From the NCBI GenBank assembly GCA_022837595.1, contig JALHFX010000044.1:1-19141 (forward strand): DNA of 19,141 bases. Reading direction: 5' to 3'. Below the pieces are notes generated by a model. That model was not told where the DNA came from. It saw only the letters and a list, made by a program, of their open reading frames with translations, and ran no database searches. A program made the position numbers and the translations under genes. Below, in pieces: positions 9,234 through 16,581 of this stretch. This DNA is from Propionibacterium sp. (GTDB lineage Bacteria > Actinomycetota > Actinomycetes > Propionibacteriales > Propionibacteriaceae). The first letter of the stretch is position 1. Each line of letters opens with the position of its first letter.

Positions 9234-9239
9234 AGCCTA
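9234..9239 (-). promoter_or_regulatory. -10 box upstream of GNAT gene
   Basis: On the minus strand TAGGCT is followed by 8 bases and then ATG 9225. No Shine-Dalgarno is visible. Spacing is slightly long for a leaderless start. Confidence 0.45.
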
Positions 9240-9287
9240 CCCGGTGGTGCTGATACTCCCGAGATCGTGAGCGCGCTTCGACAAGCC

Positions 9288-10232
9288 TCAGATCACCCAA
9301 AGATCCGTGAGATCAGGCTCGTCCGGCGGGACCGGGCGTAGGCCCGCGAAAAGATCATCCTCGGGGATCACGGTCGGCAAGGCGCTATAAACCAATTGCC
9401 AGTCCTCTGTTGGCCAGGCCCTCGCCTGAACCTCCAGGGGCACCGAGAACCACATACCGTCCGGATCGACCTGCGAAGCATGCGCACGCAAAGCATCATC
9501 GCGAATCTCGAAATATTCGCTGCAGGGGATCCGAGTGGTAATGCGATGCTCGTAATTGAGGTCCTCCCAGGTAGCAAGTCGCTCGCCGTAGGGAGAGTCC
9601 ATACCCAACTCGTGCATCGCCATGTCCAGGGCCGCGTAACGCAGACGATGGAAACCCATCTGGTAGTAGACCTTCGGCACGATCCAGATCGGGCCCGCAT
9701 CGGGTCGGTATTCAGGGTCTGCTGCCAAGGCGAGTGCCGCCATACTCACCCGGTGACACTGGATATGGTCCGGGTGGGGATAACCACCCTTTTCATCATA
9801 GGTTGTCAGCACATGCGGGCGCAGCTCTCGAATGAGCTCGACCAGCGGTTCGGCCGCCTCGACCGGATCCATCAGTGCGAAAGATCCCTCTGGCAACGGC
9901 GGCAACGGATCGCCCTCGGGCAGGCCGGAATCAATGAAACCGAGCGGAACTTGTTCAACACCCAGAACCTCACGAGCCTTGAGCATCTCCTGCCGGCGGA
10001 CTTCCGCGATGTTCTCCCAAACATCGGGACGATCCATCTTGGGGTTGAGCACCGAACCACGCTCACCACCGGTGAATGTGGCCACCACTACCCGGACGCC
10101 GTCGGCCACGTACTTCGCGGTGGTCGCTGCTCCTTTGCTTGACTCGTCGTCTGGATGGGCGTGTACATGAAGCAAGCGCAACTGCTCGCCATCCGCAGCC
10201 TGAGCAGTGAGGGGAACCGACATGGTCACCAT
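9288..10232 (-). CDS. mca: Mycothiol S-conjugate amidase (Mca)
   Basis: Mca cleaves mycothiol S-conjugates to a mercapturic acid, which is exported, and GlcN-Ins, which is recycled; it detoxifies electrophiles in the actinobacterial cytoplasm. The zinc-binding motifs of the LmbE/PIG-L fold are present: VHAHPDDESSKGAA (H26, D29) and GGYPHPDHIQCH (H156). Further Mca-like stretches are TGGERGSVLNPKMD, GFIDSGLPEGDP, HVLTTYDE, RDDALRAHASQVDP and AWPTEDWQL, favouring Mca over the related MshB. Length is 314 aa. The start is uncertain: ATG 10232, GTG 10229 and ATG 10223 are all possible, and none has a good Shine-Dalgarno or a canonical leaderless box. The open frame to 10415 runs into the divergent greA and is unlikely. 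Its presence implies the organism makes mycothiol. Confidence 0.92.
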   Translation of the reverse strand: MVTMSVPLTAQAADGEQLRLLHVHAHPDDESSKGAATTAKYVADGVRVVVATFTGGERGSVLNPKMDRPDVWENIAEVRRQEMLKAREVLGVEQVPLGFIDSGLPEGDPLPPLPEGSFALMDPVEAAEPLVELIRELRPHVLTTYDEKGGYPHPDHIQCHRVSMAALALAADPEYRPDAGPIWIVPKVYYQMGFHRLRYAALDMAMHELGMDSPYGERLATWEDLNYEHRITTRIPCSEYFEIRDDALRAHASQVDPDGMWFSVPLEVQARAWPTEDWQLVYSALPTVIPEDDLFAGLRPVPPDEPDLTDLWVI

Positions 10233-10322
10233 TGTGCCGAAGAGTGCAACCGGATACCGAACCGTTCCACCGCTGGTGAAATAGCGCTGCCGGACCCTCG
10301 GATTGCTCATCGGGCACGCGGT

Positions 10323-10328
10323 TAGACT
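10323..10328 (+). promoter_or_regulatory. -10 box for leaderless greA transcript
   Basis: TAGACT is followed by 6 bases and then ATG 10335. No Shine-Dalgarno sequence is present. Confidence 0.55.
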
Positions 10329-10334
10329 AGTGCG

Positions 10335-10838
10335 ATGGCTGAACAAGAGACGGTGTGGCTGACACGGGACGCTTTCGAGAAGTTGTCGAACGAGCTGGAC
10401 CACCTCAAGACGCATGGACGCCCCGAGGTGGCCACCAGGATCGCGGCAGCTCGCGAAGAAGGCGACCTGTCAGAGAATGGCGGATATCACGCGGCCCGCG
10501 AGGAGCAGGGCCAAATGGAAGGGCGGATCGCTCAGCTCGAACAGATGCTGCGCACTGCGAAGGTAGGGGAGGTCCCGGACAACCCCGATGAGGTCAGTGT
10601 TGGCACCATCGTGACAGTCGCCTATTTCGACGACGAGGACGACACGGAGGTCTTCTTACTGGGGTCCCGCGAGATACTGGGCCTCGACGACGACCTCGAT
10701 ACCCACGTCTTCAGCCCACAGTCACCACTCGGCGGTGCCGTGCTCGGCGCTACCAAAGGCAGCAAAGTTGTATACAAAGCACCGAACAAACGCGACATTG
10801 AAGTCACCATCCTCGACGTCGCGCCGTTCAAGGGATGA
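10335..10838 (+). CDS. greA: Transcription elongation factor GreA
   Basis: GreA inserts its coiled coil into the RNA polymerase secondary channel and stimulates cleavage of backtracked transcripts. The 167-aa protein has the N-terminal coiled coil (about 1-80) with the tip RIAAAREEGDLSENGGYHAA, where D44 and E47 match the acidic tip residues of E. coli GreA, and the C-terminal FKBP-like domain (SVGTIVTVAYFDDEDDTEVFLLGSRE, split here by position 95-121; SPQSPLGGAVLGA). The start is fixed by the -10 box. It is divergent from mca, as in mycobacteria, and ends before a strong hairpin terminator. Confidence 0.97.
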   Translation: MAEQETVWLTRDAFEKLSNELDHLKTHGRPEVATRIAAAREEGDLSENGGYHAAREEQGQMEGRIAQLEQMLRTAKVGEVPDNPDEVSVGTIVTVAYFDDEDDTEVFLLGSREILGLDDDLDTHVFSPQSPLGGAVLGATKGSKVVYKAPNKRDIEVTILDVAPFKG

Positions 10839-10878
10839 GGTCTTGACCCGATCTGATTACCTCTAGCAACCCCATCGT

Positions 10879-10914
10879 GTTGGGAGCGTCGTCCACTCGG
10901 GTGGCGCTCCCAAC
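10879..10914 (+). terminator. Rho-independent-type terminator after greA
   Basis: GTTGGGAGCG (10879-10888) and CGCTCCCAAC (10905-10914) form a perfect 10-bp stem. The loop itself contains CCAC-TCGG-GTGG, extending the helix. TGTCTTCTC follows, a modest T-rich stretch. It lies 40 bases past the greA stop, between greA and a convergent gene. Confidence 0.75.
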
Positions 10915-10950
10915 TGTCTTCTCAGTACCGGCTCAGGATGCGCGTCTCAT

Positions 10951-11018
10951 CCTGGATCCGCCGATTTTCCGCTGCTGCGCGTCCCCTAACGTGCACGCCG
11001 GCTGCCTTGTCCTCAGTC
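10951..11018 (-). repeat. Partial inverted copy of the msrA-upstream intergenic element
   Basis: Read on the minus strand, these 68 bases match 16500-16567 with 6 mismatches and no gaps (62/68). The match starts at the last codon and stop (GACTGA) of the adhesin-like gene and ends at GATCCAGG. Only the right half of the larger element is present. Just outside it, 10934-10940 and 10948-10954 form a 7-bp hairpin (CAGGATG/CATCCTG). Confidence 0.85.
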
Positions 11019-12077
11019 GTCGACCTTGATCACGGCCCTGCCCATCACGACACCGAGCTCTAGTTGTGCCGACCCACTACCGACAACATATTCGTCGAGG
11101 ATGGCCTGGGATTCGGTAGGCCAACTGATCCGTCCGAGCTGCGTCTGCGTACGAATGGTCACGTTCGAGCCGTGGGTCAACCTGACCATCAGATTCCCGG
11201 ACTCGACCTTGACACGGGAGCGTCCCGCGCTGAGCGGGCCGGACAGGGAGGCGCTGCCTGCCTGGATCAAGGCATCGCTGATTTCGACGACGTCGCTCAA
11301 AGTGGCCTGACCGACGCTGACCCGGATACTACCGAGCTTGGGAACCCCGACCGTGGTGAGCCTGTTGCCCGTCACTTCAGCGTCCACAGTGATGGACGGG
11401 TTGACTCGCACCACCAGCTCGCGCCCGAAGCCGAGTACCCGCAGATCGTCAACAGAGCGAGGCGGCCGGAGCAAGCTGAATCCTTTGGTGCCGACGCCTA
11501 ATTCGCCGTCAGTCGTGACCTCCAGAGTGGCGCCCTGCCGACGTATCGTGTGCGGGCCGTCGACAGACACGGTGGCAATGCGGTGGTCTCCCACGATCCG
11601 CACCCGACGTCCCACCGAGAAGATGACGAGCTTCTCGATAGGCTTTCCGCCTGCCGGACGAGCCCCACTGGGCTGCGCTGAAGCCGGCGGTTCCGGCACC
11701 ACCGAGGCGATATCCGGGGGCAGCACGCTGTTGGCAAACTCTCCCAAACGCTGCCACGCACCTCGCGCAAACTCACCTGCATCACGAAAGACTTCACCAG
11801 CCACCGCGGCCACATTGTCTATCTCGATGTCGAAGAGTCCATGCCCAGGATGAGCGCTGCTGGGCTGTGCGGCATCGGCGTCCGGTTCGGTCTCGTCGGG
11901 TAGCGCCCTTGCCGGTCGCCTGCTACCGACAGGTGTGTCGTATAGCTCCTCAGCGGGGAGCTGCTCTCGTTTGAGTGGGCGATCCAAATCGTCGATGAGT
12001 CGGGCAGCTTCCTCGACGGCGAGCTTACCGTCCGCAAGCTCGCCCAAGATGCGGTTCAGCTCCGCTGGGTCAATCAT
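11013..12077 (-). CDS. DUF4097-type adhesin-like protein with N-terminal SHOCT-like helix
   Basis: The 354-aa protein starts LNRILGELADGKLAVEEAARLIDDLD, similar to the short helical SHOCT-like segment found at the N terminus of YvlB-type proteins. A Pro/Ala-rich linker follows (about 50-145). The C-terminal half (about 150-354) has repeated short beta strands with alternating hydrophobics and glycines (VEISDALIQAGSASLSGPLS, VKVESGNLMVRLTHGSNVTI), the pattern of DUF4097 beta-helix domains. No signal peptide or clear membrane helix is seen. Such proteins often accompany envelope-stress or transporter genes; function is unknown. Its ATG overlaps the stop of the upstream permease in ATGA, so it is translationally coupled to it. 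Confidence 0.7.
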   Translation of the reverse strand: MIDPAELNRILGELADGKLAVEEAARLIDDLDRPLKREQLPAEELYDTPVGSRRPARALPDETEPDADAAQPSSAHPGHGLFDIEIDNVAAVAGEVFRDAGEFARGAWQRLGEFANSVLPPDIASVVPEPPASAQPSGARPAGGKPIEKLVIFSVGRRVRIVGDHRIATVSVDGPHTIRRQGATLEVTTDGELGVGTKGFSLLRPPRSVDDLRVLGFGRELVVRVNPSITVDAEVTGNRLTTVGVPKLGSIRVSVGQATLSDVVEISDALIQAGSASLSGPLSAGRSRVKVESGNLMVRLTHGSNVTIRTQTQLGRISWPTESQAILDEYVVGSGSAQLELGVVMGRAVIKVDD

Positions 12078-13288
12078 GCGTCTAACTTAGTCTCACGCCG
12101 CCTGCGTCGGAACCAGGACCCGCGGCCTTCAGGGTCCGATCCGGAAGACTCGCCGCTGCGGTTCTTGCGCGCCTCGGCGGCGTCGTGCAATTCGCCGGCT
12201 CTGATACAGCCGCTGATGAACGCCACCAACGGGATCGCGAAGAGTGCTCCGGGGATACCCGCGATGATCGCGCCAGTGGAGATACCCAAGAGCACGATCA
12301 GCGGATGGATCTCGACTGCCTTACCGAGCACCAGAGGCTGGAGGACATGCCCTTCGACCGCCATCACCAGGACGAAGACGACGAGCATGATGATCGCTTT
12401 GCCTAAGCCAAGAGTCACCAAAACGACGAAGGTTGCCACGGTACCTGCTAACAACGCACCGAGCAGCGGGATGAATGAGCAGACGAAGGTGAGAGCCGTG
12501 ATGGCCAGCCAGAGGTTCGATCCGAGGACGAGCGCACCCAGGCCCGCGCCAACACCGTCAATACCGGCAACGATGACCGCCGCACGTACATATGAGGTCA
12601 GCGACATCCAACCGCCGCGTACCGCAGGTGCGATAGATCCGAATGCAGCGACGGGTATCAAACCTGCCGCCGCCTTCGTGATCCGCCGACCATCCTTGAG
12701 AAAGAAAAACGTCGCGAACAGACAGGTGGCCAGACCTGCGAAGAACTCGCCGACCGATGCCCCGGCGCTCGCCAGACCGCTGGCGATCCTGCCCGACGAA
12801 TGTTGGGCGTAGCTGGCCAGCTCATTGAGCCACTGATCGATCTGACTATGGTCAATACTGAGCTTCAACGGGCCGGTCGCCAACCAGTTAGCCAGGTTTT
12901 TCATGCCTTCGGTGGTCTCGTGGACAAGCTGGGATGACTGCCAGGCGACTTGAGCTCCGACTACGACGAGCAGCCCGAGTACGACCAGAACCAGTGTGAG
13001 CAAGGCTGTAATACTGCCGAGCCAGCGCGGCCAACGTTTGGAGACCAACCAGTCCGTGAAGGGGTTGAGTCCTGAGGTAAACAGCGTTGCCAAAATCAGC
13101 GGAATAACCACCAGACTGAGCTGCGAGGCGATCTTCCAGAACACCACGACCACGGCCGCCACAACTAGTAGGCGCCAACCCCAGCTCGCAGCTACTCGCA
13201 ACCATCTGGGAGTCATAGCGACGTCATCGGGTTGAGGGGCCTCGGGTATCGAGGATTCAGCGGAGGTGGCTCCGCCCGCGGTAGTCAT
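12074..13288 (-). CDS. AI-2E family transporter (permease)
   Basis: A 404-aa polytopic membrane protein of the PF01594 type. Hydrophobic segments include LLVVAAVVVVFWKIA, VVIPLILATLF, ITALLTLVLVVLGLLVVVG and FFAGLATCLFATFFFL. The family signature is at the C-terminal side: FIPLLGALLAG, EGHVLQPLVLGKAVEIHP and GISTGAIIAGIPGALFAIPL. The tail is highly charged (GSWFRRRRRETKLDA). Members export autoinducer-2, Na+ in exchange for H+, or unknown solutes; the substrate here cannot be predicted. ATG 13288 is chosen over GTG 13291 because GGAGG lies 6 bases before the ATG. It is co-transcribed with the adhesin-like gene. Confidence 0.9.
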   Translation of the reverse strand: MTTAGGATSAESSIPEAPQPDDVAMTPRWLRVAASWGWRLLVVAAVVVVFWKIASQLSLVVIPLILATLFTSGLNPFTDWLVSKRWPRWLGSITALLTLVLVVLGLLVVVGAQVAWQSSQLVHETTEGMKNLANWLATGPLKLSIDHSQIDQWLNELASYAQHSSGRIASGLASAGASVGEFFAGLATCLFATFFFLKDGRRITKAAAGLIPVAAFGSIAPAVRGGWMSLTSYVRAAVIVAGIDGVGAGLGALVLGSNLWLAITALTFVCSFIPLLGALLAGTVATFVVLVTLGLGKAIIMLVVFVLVMAVEGHVLQPLVLGKAVEIHPLIVLLGISTGAIIAGIPGALFAIPLVAFISGCIRAGELHDAAEARKNRSGESSGSDPEGRGSWFRRRRRETKLDA

Positions 13289-13294
13289 CACAAA

Positions 13295-13299
13295 CCTCC
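13295..13299 (-). promoter_or_regulatory. Shine-Dalgarno for AI-2E permease
   Basis: GGAGG on the minus strand, 6 bases before ATG 13288 and only 3 before GTG 13291, so it favours the ATG. Confidence 0.7.
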
Positions 13300-13317
13300 A
13301 GCTGGATTGACGGCTTC

Positions 13318-13323
13318 AGTATA
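13318..13323 (-). promoter_or_regulatory. -10 box for permease/adhesin-like operon
   Basis: TATACT on the minus strand, about 30 bases before the ATG, leaving room for a short leader with the Shine-Dalgarno. No strong -35 was found. Confidence 0.45.
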
Positions 13324-13427
13324 AGAGCGAGTGGATCGATGACCGGTGATACTGTTCGCCGGTAGGATTCGCGGCTTGCCGCGCTGGACGCGCAACCGAC
13401 CCCAGGGCGCACGATTGATTGATGGCC

Positions 13428-13433
13428 TAACCT
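13428..13433 (+). promoter_or_regulatory. -10 box for leaderless MFS transcript
   Basis: TAACCT directly abuts ATG 13434 but is 6 bases before GTG 13440. The spacing used at the other leaderless genes here therefore points to GTG 13440 as the start. Confidence 0.5.
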
Positions 13434-13439
13434 ATGTTG

Positions 13440-14615
13440 GTGCGCCGCCAACCGATGAAACAGATGCCTCGCGATGTCTGGGTGCTGTCACTCGTAGCGT
13501 TTCTCGTGGCGGTCGGTTTTGGCGTGATGGTGCCAGTGCTGCCGGTCTTCGCGCGCAGTTTCGATGTCAGCCAATTCCAGGTGGGCGCGGTAATCAGTGC
13601 GTTTGCGCTTGCCAGATTGTTGATGGGACCGTTTTGTGGACGTCTGAACAACGCGATCGGTGAACGAGTCGCGTTGGGAGTCGGAATCGCAATCGTTGCG
13701 CTGAGTACCGCGGGCGCCGGGCTTTCACAAAGCTATCCTCAGCTGCTGGTCTTGCGTGGTGCGGGCGGTGTGGGCTCGGCAATGTTCTCGGTGGCTGCCA
13801 TGAGCCTGCTGCTGGCCAGTGTTGGGCCCCAGCTGCGTGGACGAGCTAGTGCCGTCTACTCGGGCGGCTTCCTGATCGGAGGCATGGCCGGACCCGCTAT
13901 CGGCGGCTTCTTGGCTGCCATCTCTATTCGGGCACCATTCTTCTTCTATGCGGGCACCCTGGTGCTGGCCGGTGCGGCCGGTCTGGCGCTGCTCAGTCGT
14001 CAAGATGTCAAACCCTCAGACAAAGCCGGCGAAGCCACCGTGAGTTTCGCGGAAGCCTGGCGGCGTCCGGGTTATCAACTCGCCTGCGCCGCGAACTTCA
14101 GTACCGGTTGGCAGGCCCATGGCCCTCGCTCGACACTGGTGCCGTTACTCGTGGTCGAGGTCCTGCACAAGCCGACATCTTTGACAGGGGTGGCGTTCGC
14201 CATCGCCGCAATCGTCCAGGCATTGGCACTACAGCCTGCCGGGCGTCTGGTGGACACCTGGGGTCGGCGTCCGATGTTGGTTGTCGGCCTGTTGATGTGC
14301 GCAGTCTCCTCGGCCGCGATTCCGTTCGCGCCGAATATGGGCTGGCTGATCGTGGCGCTGTGCGCCTTCGGAGCAGGCTCCGCTGTGCTGTCCACGGCAC
14401 CCACCGCGATGGTGGGTGATGTGATCGGCGCGTCAGGAGGCACCCCGGTGGCCGTCTTCCAGATGTCGTCCGATTTGGGTTCGATCATCGGTCCGCTCGC
14501 GGTGGGCGCGTTGGCCGACCATTATCCGTTGCCGATTGCCTTTGGTATCGGCGCCGCATTAATGGCAGTCCTCGGTATCTGGTCGGGGGCGGGCCTGCGC
14601 CGAGCGCGACCCTGA
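13440..14615 (+). CDS. Major facilitator superfamily transporter
   Basis: A 391-aa protein with about 12 hydrophobic helices. The N-terminal half shows WVLSLVAFLVAVGFGVMVPV, LPVFARSFDVSQFQVG and GPFCGRLNNAIGERVALGVG, which carries the loop 2-3 motif region of the superfamily. The second half has the equivalent GRLVDTWGRRPMLVVGLL after helix 8. The layout resembles drug-efflux or sugar-exporter families (DHA1-like), but the substrate is not evident. A longer start at ATG 13434 exists; the -10 box spacing favours GTG 13440. It is divergent from the permease operon and followed by a GC-rich hairpin. Confidence 0.9.
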   Translation: MRRQPMKQMPRDVWVLSLVAFLVAVGFGVMVPVLPVFARSFDVSQFQVGAVISAFALARLLMGPFCGRLNNAIGERVALGVGIAIVALSTAGAGLSQSYPQLLVLRGAGGVGSAMFSVAAMSLLLASVGPQLRGRASAVYSGGFLIGGMAGPAIGGFLAAISIRAPFFFYAGTLVLAGAAGLALLSRQDVKPSDKAGEATVSFAEAWRRPGYQLACAANFSTGWQAHGPRSTLVPLLVVEVLHKPTSLTGVAFAIAAIVQALALQPAGRLVDTWGRRPMLVVGLLMCAVSSAAIPFAPNMGWLIVALCAFGAGSAVLSTAPTAMVGDVIGASGGTPVAVFQMSSDLGSIIGPLAVGALADHYPLPIAFGIGAALMAVLGIWSGAGLRRARP

Positions 14616-14661
14616 TCTCGTCCACTATTCACTGCGCAGCACCGCCGATTGTCGTCGGGCC

Positions 14662-14677
14662 CGGGTGGCCCCACCCG
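14662..14677 (+). terminator. Hairpin after MFS gene
   Basis: CGGGTG, loop GCCC, CACCCG: a 6-bp stem 46 bases past the stop. No T-run follows, so termination is possible only as a weak or Rho-assisted signal. Confidence 0.35.
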
Positions 14678-14749
14678 ATGACATCCGCTTCGACGGCAAA
14701 GATTCCTGACGGATCCAACCGCCATCGACGCTATCTCGAGCTCACCCGC

Positions 14750-14755
14750 TAACCT
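14750..14755 (+). promoter_or_regulatory. -10 box for leaderless ung transcript
   Basis: TAACCT is followed by 7 bases and then ATG 14763; no Shine-Dalgarno. Confidence 0.5.
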
Positions 14756-14762
14756 GGCTGGC

Positions 14763-15458
14763 ATGAGTCCGCGCCCCATATCTGAGTTGATGGCCGCCGA
14801 CTGGGCAGACGCACTCCAGGATCAAGAACCTCAGATTCACCAGATGGGCGACTTTTTGCGTACCGAGCTGGCGGCCGGACGCAGCTATCTACCGGCCGGC
14901 GACAAGGTCTTGCGTGCGTTCAGCCGTCCGATGGCAGACGTCCGTGTACTGATCGTCGGGCAGGATCCGTACCCGACGCCCGGTCATCCGATCGGGCTGA
15001 GTTTCGCGGTAGACCGCTCAGTGCGCCCGCTTCCGAAATCACTGCTCAATATCTACTCCGAGCTACAAGACGATCTGGGAATCCCGCCCGCTGAACACGG
15101 CGATCTCACCGGTTGGTTCGATCAGGGAGTGCTGCTGCTCAATAGATGTCTGACGGTGCAGCCGGGGCGTTCAGCATCTCATCGGGGCAAAGGCTGGGAG
15201 CCCGTCACGCAAGCGGCAATCGACGCGCTTGCCAATCGCGGTGGTCCGCTCGTCGCGATCTTATGGGGACGAGACGCCCAATCGCTCACCCCGGCGTTGT
15301 CGGCCAACGGCATCCCCATCATCGCCTCACCGCATCCGTCGCCGCTGTCGGCTCATGCAGGATTCTTCGGCTCACGTCCATTCAGCCGCGCCAATCAAGC
15401 ACTGGCAGCCCAGGGGGATGCCGGCATCGATTGGGATCTCAATCATTTCAGGGAGTAA
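14763..15458 (+). CDS. ung: Uracil-DNA glycosylase, family 1 (Ung)
   Basis: Ung removes uracil from DNA to start base-excision repair. The 231-aa protein has the catalytic water-activating motif GQDPYPTPGHPIGLSF with D68, and the minor-groove/intercalation motif SPHPSPLSAHAGFFGSRPF with catalytic H191. LLLNRCLTVQPG and ILWGRDAQSL complete the uracil pocket. The change of GQDPYH to GQDPYP is usual for actinobacterial Ung. The start is supported by the leaderless box. The stop TAA is two bases before the patatin-like gene, so the two are translated from one message. Confidence 0.96.
   Translation: MSPRPISELMAADWADALQDQEPQIHQMGDFLRTELAAGRSYLPAGDKVLRAFSRPMADVRVLIVGQDPYPTPGHPIGLSFAVDRSVRPLPKSLLNIYSELQDDLGIPPAEHGDLTGWFDQGVLLLNRCLTVQPGRSASHRGKGWEPVTQAAIDALANRGGPLVAILWGRDAQSLTPALSANGIPIIASPHPSPLSAHAGFFGSRPFSRANQALAAQGDAGIDWDLNHFRE
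15451..15455 (+). promoter_or_regulatory. Shine-Dalgarno for patatin-like gene
   Basis: GGGAG ends 5 bases before ATG 15461 and lies in the last codons of ung. It fixes the start and rejects the longer open frame that reads through ung. Confidence 0.6.
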
Positions 15459-15460
15459 TC

Positions 15461-16369
15461 ATGCGAATATCACTGGTCTTGGGTTCGGGCGGGGCACGCG
15501 GTTATGCCCATATCGGAGCCATCGAAGAGTTACTCGACCGCGGCCACGAGATCATCGCAGTCGCCGGCTCATCGATGGGCGCATTAGTGGGCGGAGCGTA
15601 TGCGGCCGGACAATTGGATGCGCTCAAACAGACGGCGCTGAAACTCACTCGCACCGATCTGTGGAAGATGGCGCAACCGTCCTTGAATGCGCCTGGTCTA
15701 TTGAGGCTCGACCGGGTAATGAAACGGCTGCAGCGTGTCGTCGGCGATGCTCGCATCGAAGAACTGCCGATTCCATACACTGCGGTAGCCACCGATCTAC
15801 TCGCGCACCGAGAGATCTGGTTCCACAGCGGGCCGCTGCTGACCGCAATCCGGGCGTCCATCGCGATTCCGTCGGTCTTCCCACCAGTGATGTTGCACGG
15901 CCGACTACTGGTGGACGGCGGTGTGGTCAATCCGCTGCCGATGGAGACTTCGTTGCGCCTCGATGCTGACCTCACCGTGGGCGTCTCGCTTTTCGGACGC
16001 GAACGTGGCTGGCATCCCGGCGGCGCGATTGAGGTTTCCTCCGACGAGTCCAGCAACAATCCGCTGAATCGGCTTCAGGAGCGGCTGGCCGAGGTACTGC
16101 CGACGGCGCACGGCAAGATCGGGCGGAATGGAGCCACTGAGGCACCCGAACCGCTGCCCCACGATCTCGATCTGACCACGATGATCACGATGACTCTCGA
16201 CGTCATGAATGAGCGTATCCAGTCATCTCGGGTAGCGGTGAATCCACCGGATGTCCACGTCGAGGTGCCGGCTCGTACGTCCACTCTTTTCGACTTCGAT
16301 CAGGCCGAACGGATCATCGAGATCGGGCGTGAACTGGCTGCGGCGAAGTTCGACCGGGCCGGACTATAG
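15461..16369 (+). CDS. Patatin-like phospholipase (RssA/YchK-type)
   Basis: A 302-aa serine hydrolase with the patatin fold. It starts MRISLVLGSGGARGYAHIG, whose glycine-rich GGARG forms the oxyanion hole. The nucleophile motif GSSMG gives Ser38, and VDGGVVNPLP gives Asp152, completing the Ser-Asp dyad. The C-terminal region is charged and helical. No signal peptide or membrane segment is seen, so it is probably cytoplasmic. Patatin-like proteins act as lipases or phospholipases; the natural substrate is not known. It is coupled to ung (2-base gap). A weak hairpin follows the stop. Confidence 0.9.
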   Translation: MRISLVLGSGGARGYAHIGAIEELLDRGHEIIAVAGSSMGALVGGAYAAGQLDALKQTALKLTRTDLWKMAQPSLNAPGLLRLDRVMKRLQRVVGDARIEELPIPYTAVATDLLAHREIWFHSGPLLTAIRASIAIPSVFPPVMLHGRLLVDGGVVNPLPMETSLRLDADLTVGVSLFGRERGWHPGGAIEVSSDESSNNPLNRLQERLAEVLPTAHGKIGRNGATEAPEPLPHDLDLTTMITMTLDVMNERIQSSRVAVNPPDVHVEVPARTSTLFDFDQAERIIEIGRELAAAKFDRAGL

Positions 16370-16373
16370 CCGA

Positions 16374-16389
16374 GTAGCAGGGGTGCTGC
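16374..16389 (+). terminator. Weak terminator-like hairpin after patatin-like gene
   Basis: GTAGCA, loop GGGG, TGCTGC: six pairs including one G-T. It is followed by TTGTTGCTTGGTTCTAGTTC, a T-rich tract, starting 5 bases past the stop. Confidence 0.45.
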
Positions 16390-16416
16390 TTGTTGCTTGG
16401 TTCTAGTTCTTAGCCC

Positions 16417-16567
16417 GGATCGGCCGATGGGCCGCGTCGCGAGCGGCACCTGGCGGGTGCGATGGCAAAGCGGACGAAGGAAGCGCACCGGGGTGCGCTG
16501 ACTGAGGACAACGCCGCCGGCGTGCACGCCAGGGGACGCGCAGCAGCGGGAAATCGGCCGATCCAGG
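16417..16567. repeat. Structured intergenic element with 12-bp inverted ends (right half duplicated at 10951-11018)
   Basis: GGATCGGCCGAT (16417-16428) and ATCGGCCGATCC (16553-16564) are perfect inverted ends; CCC at 16414 and GGG at 16566 extend them past a bulged A. Inside, CGCGTC (16433-16438) pairs with GACGCG (16535-16540). The enclosed part holds three hairpins: GCACC/GGTGC (16446-16460), GCGCAC/GTGCGC (16483-16498) and GGCGTGCACGCC (16519-16530). It ends two bases before the msrA -10 box. It could be a small non-autonomous mobile element or a structured RNA; no known family was recognised. Confidence 0.7.
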
Positions 16568-16569
16568 GT

Positions 16570-16575
16570 TAGCCT
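16570..16575 (+). promoter_or_regulatory. -10 box for leaderless msrA transcript
   Basis: TAGCCT is followed by 6 bases and then ATG 16582; no Shine-Dalgarno. Confidence 0.55.
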
Positions 16576-16581
16576 GGAGAC

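Noticed and set aside
9396..10142. Long plus-strand frame inside mca
   Set aside because: A shadow of a gene with clear catalytic motifs.
10233..10415. N-terminal extension of Mca into the greA region
   Set aside because: It would overlap the greA promoter and coding start on the opposite strand, and Mca homologues begin shortly before the HAHPDDE motif.
15146..15460. N-terminal extension of the patatin-like protein
   Set aside because: It lies wholly within ung in another frame; ATG 15461 has a Shine-Dalgarno and starts the conserved GGARG region.
16427..16501. 24-codon Arg/Gly-rich ORF inside the structured element
   Set aside because: No start signal; the region is better explained by its nested inverted repeats, and the partial copy at 10951-11018 does not contain it.
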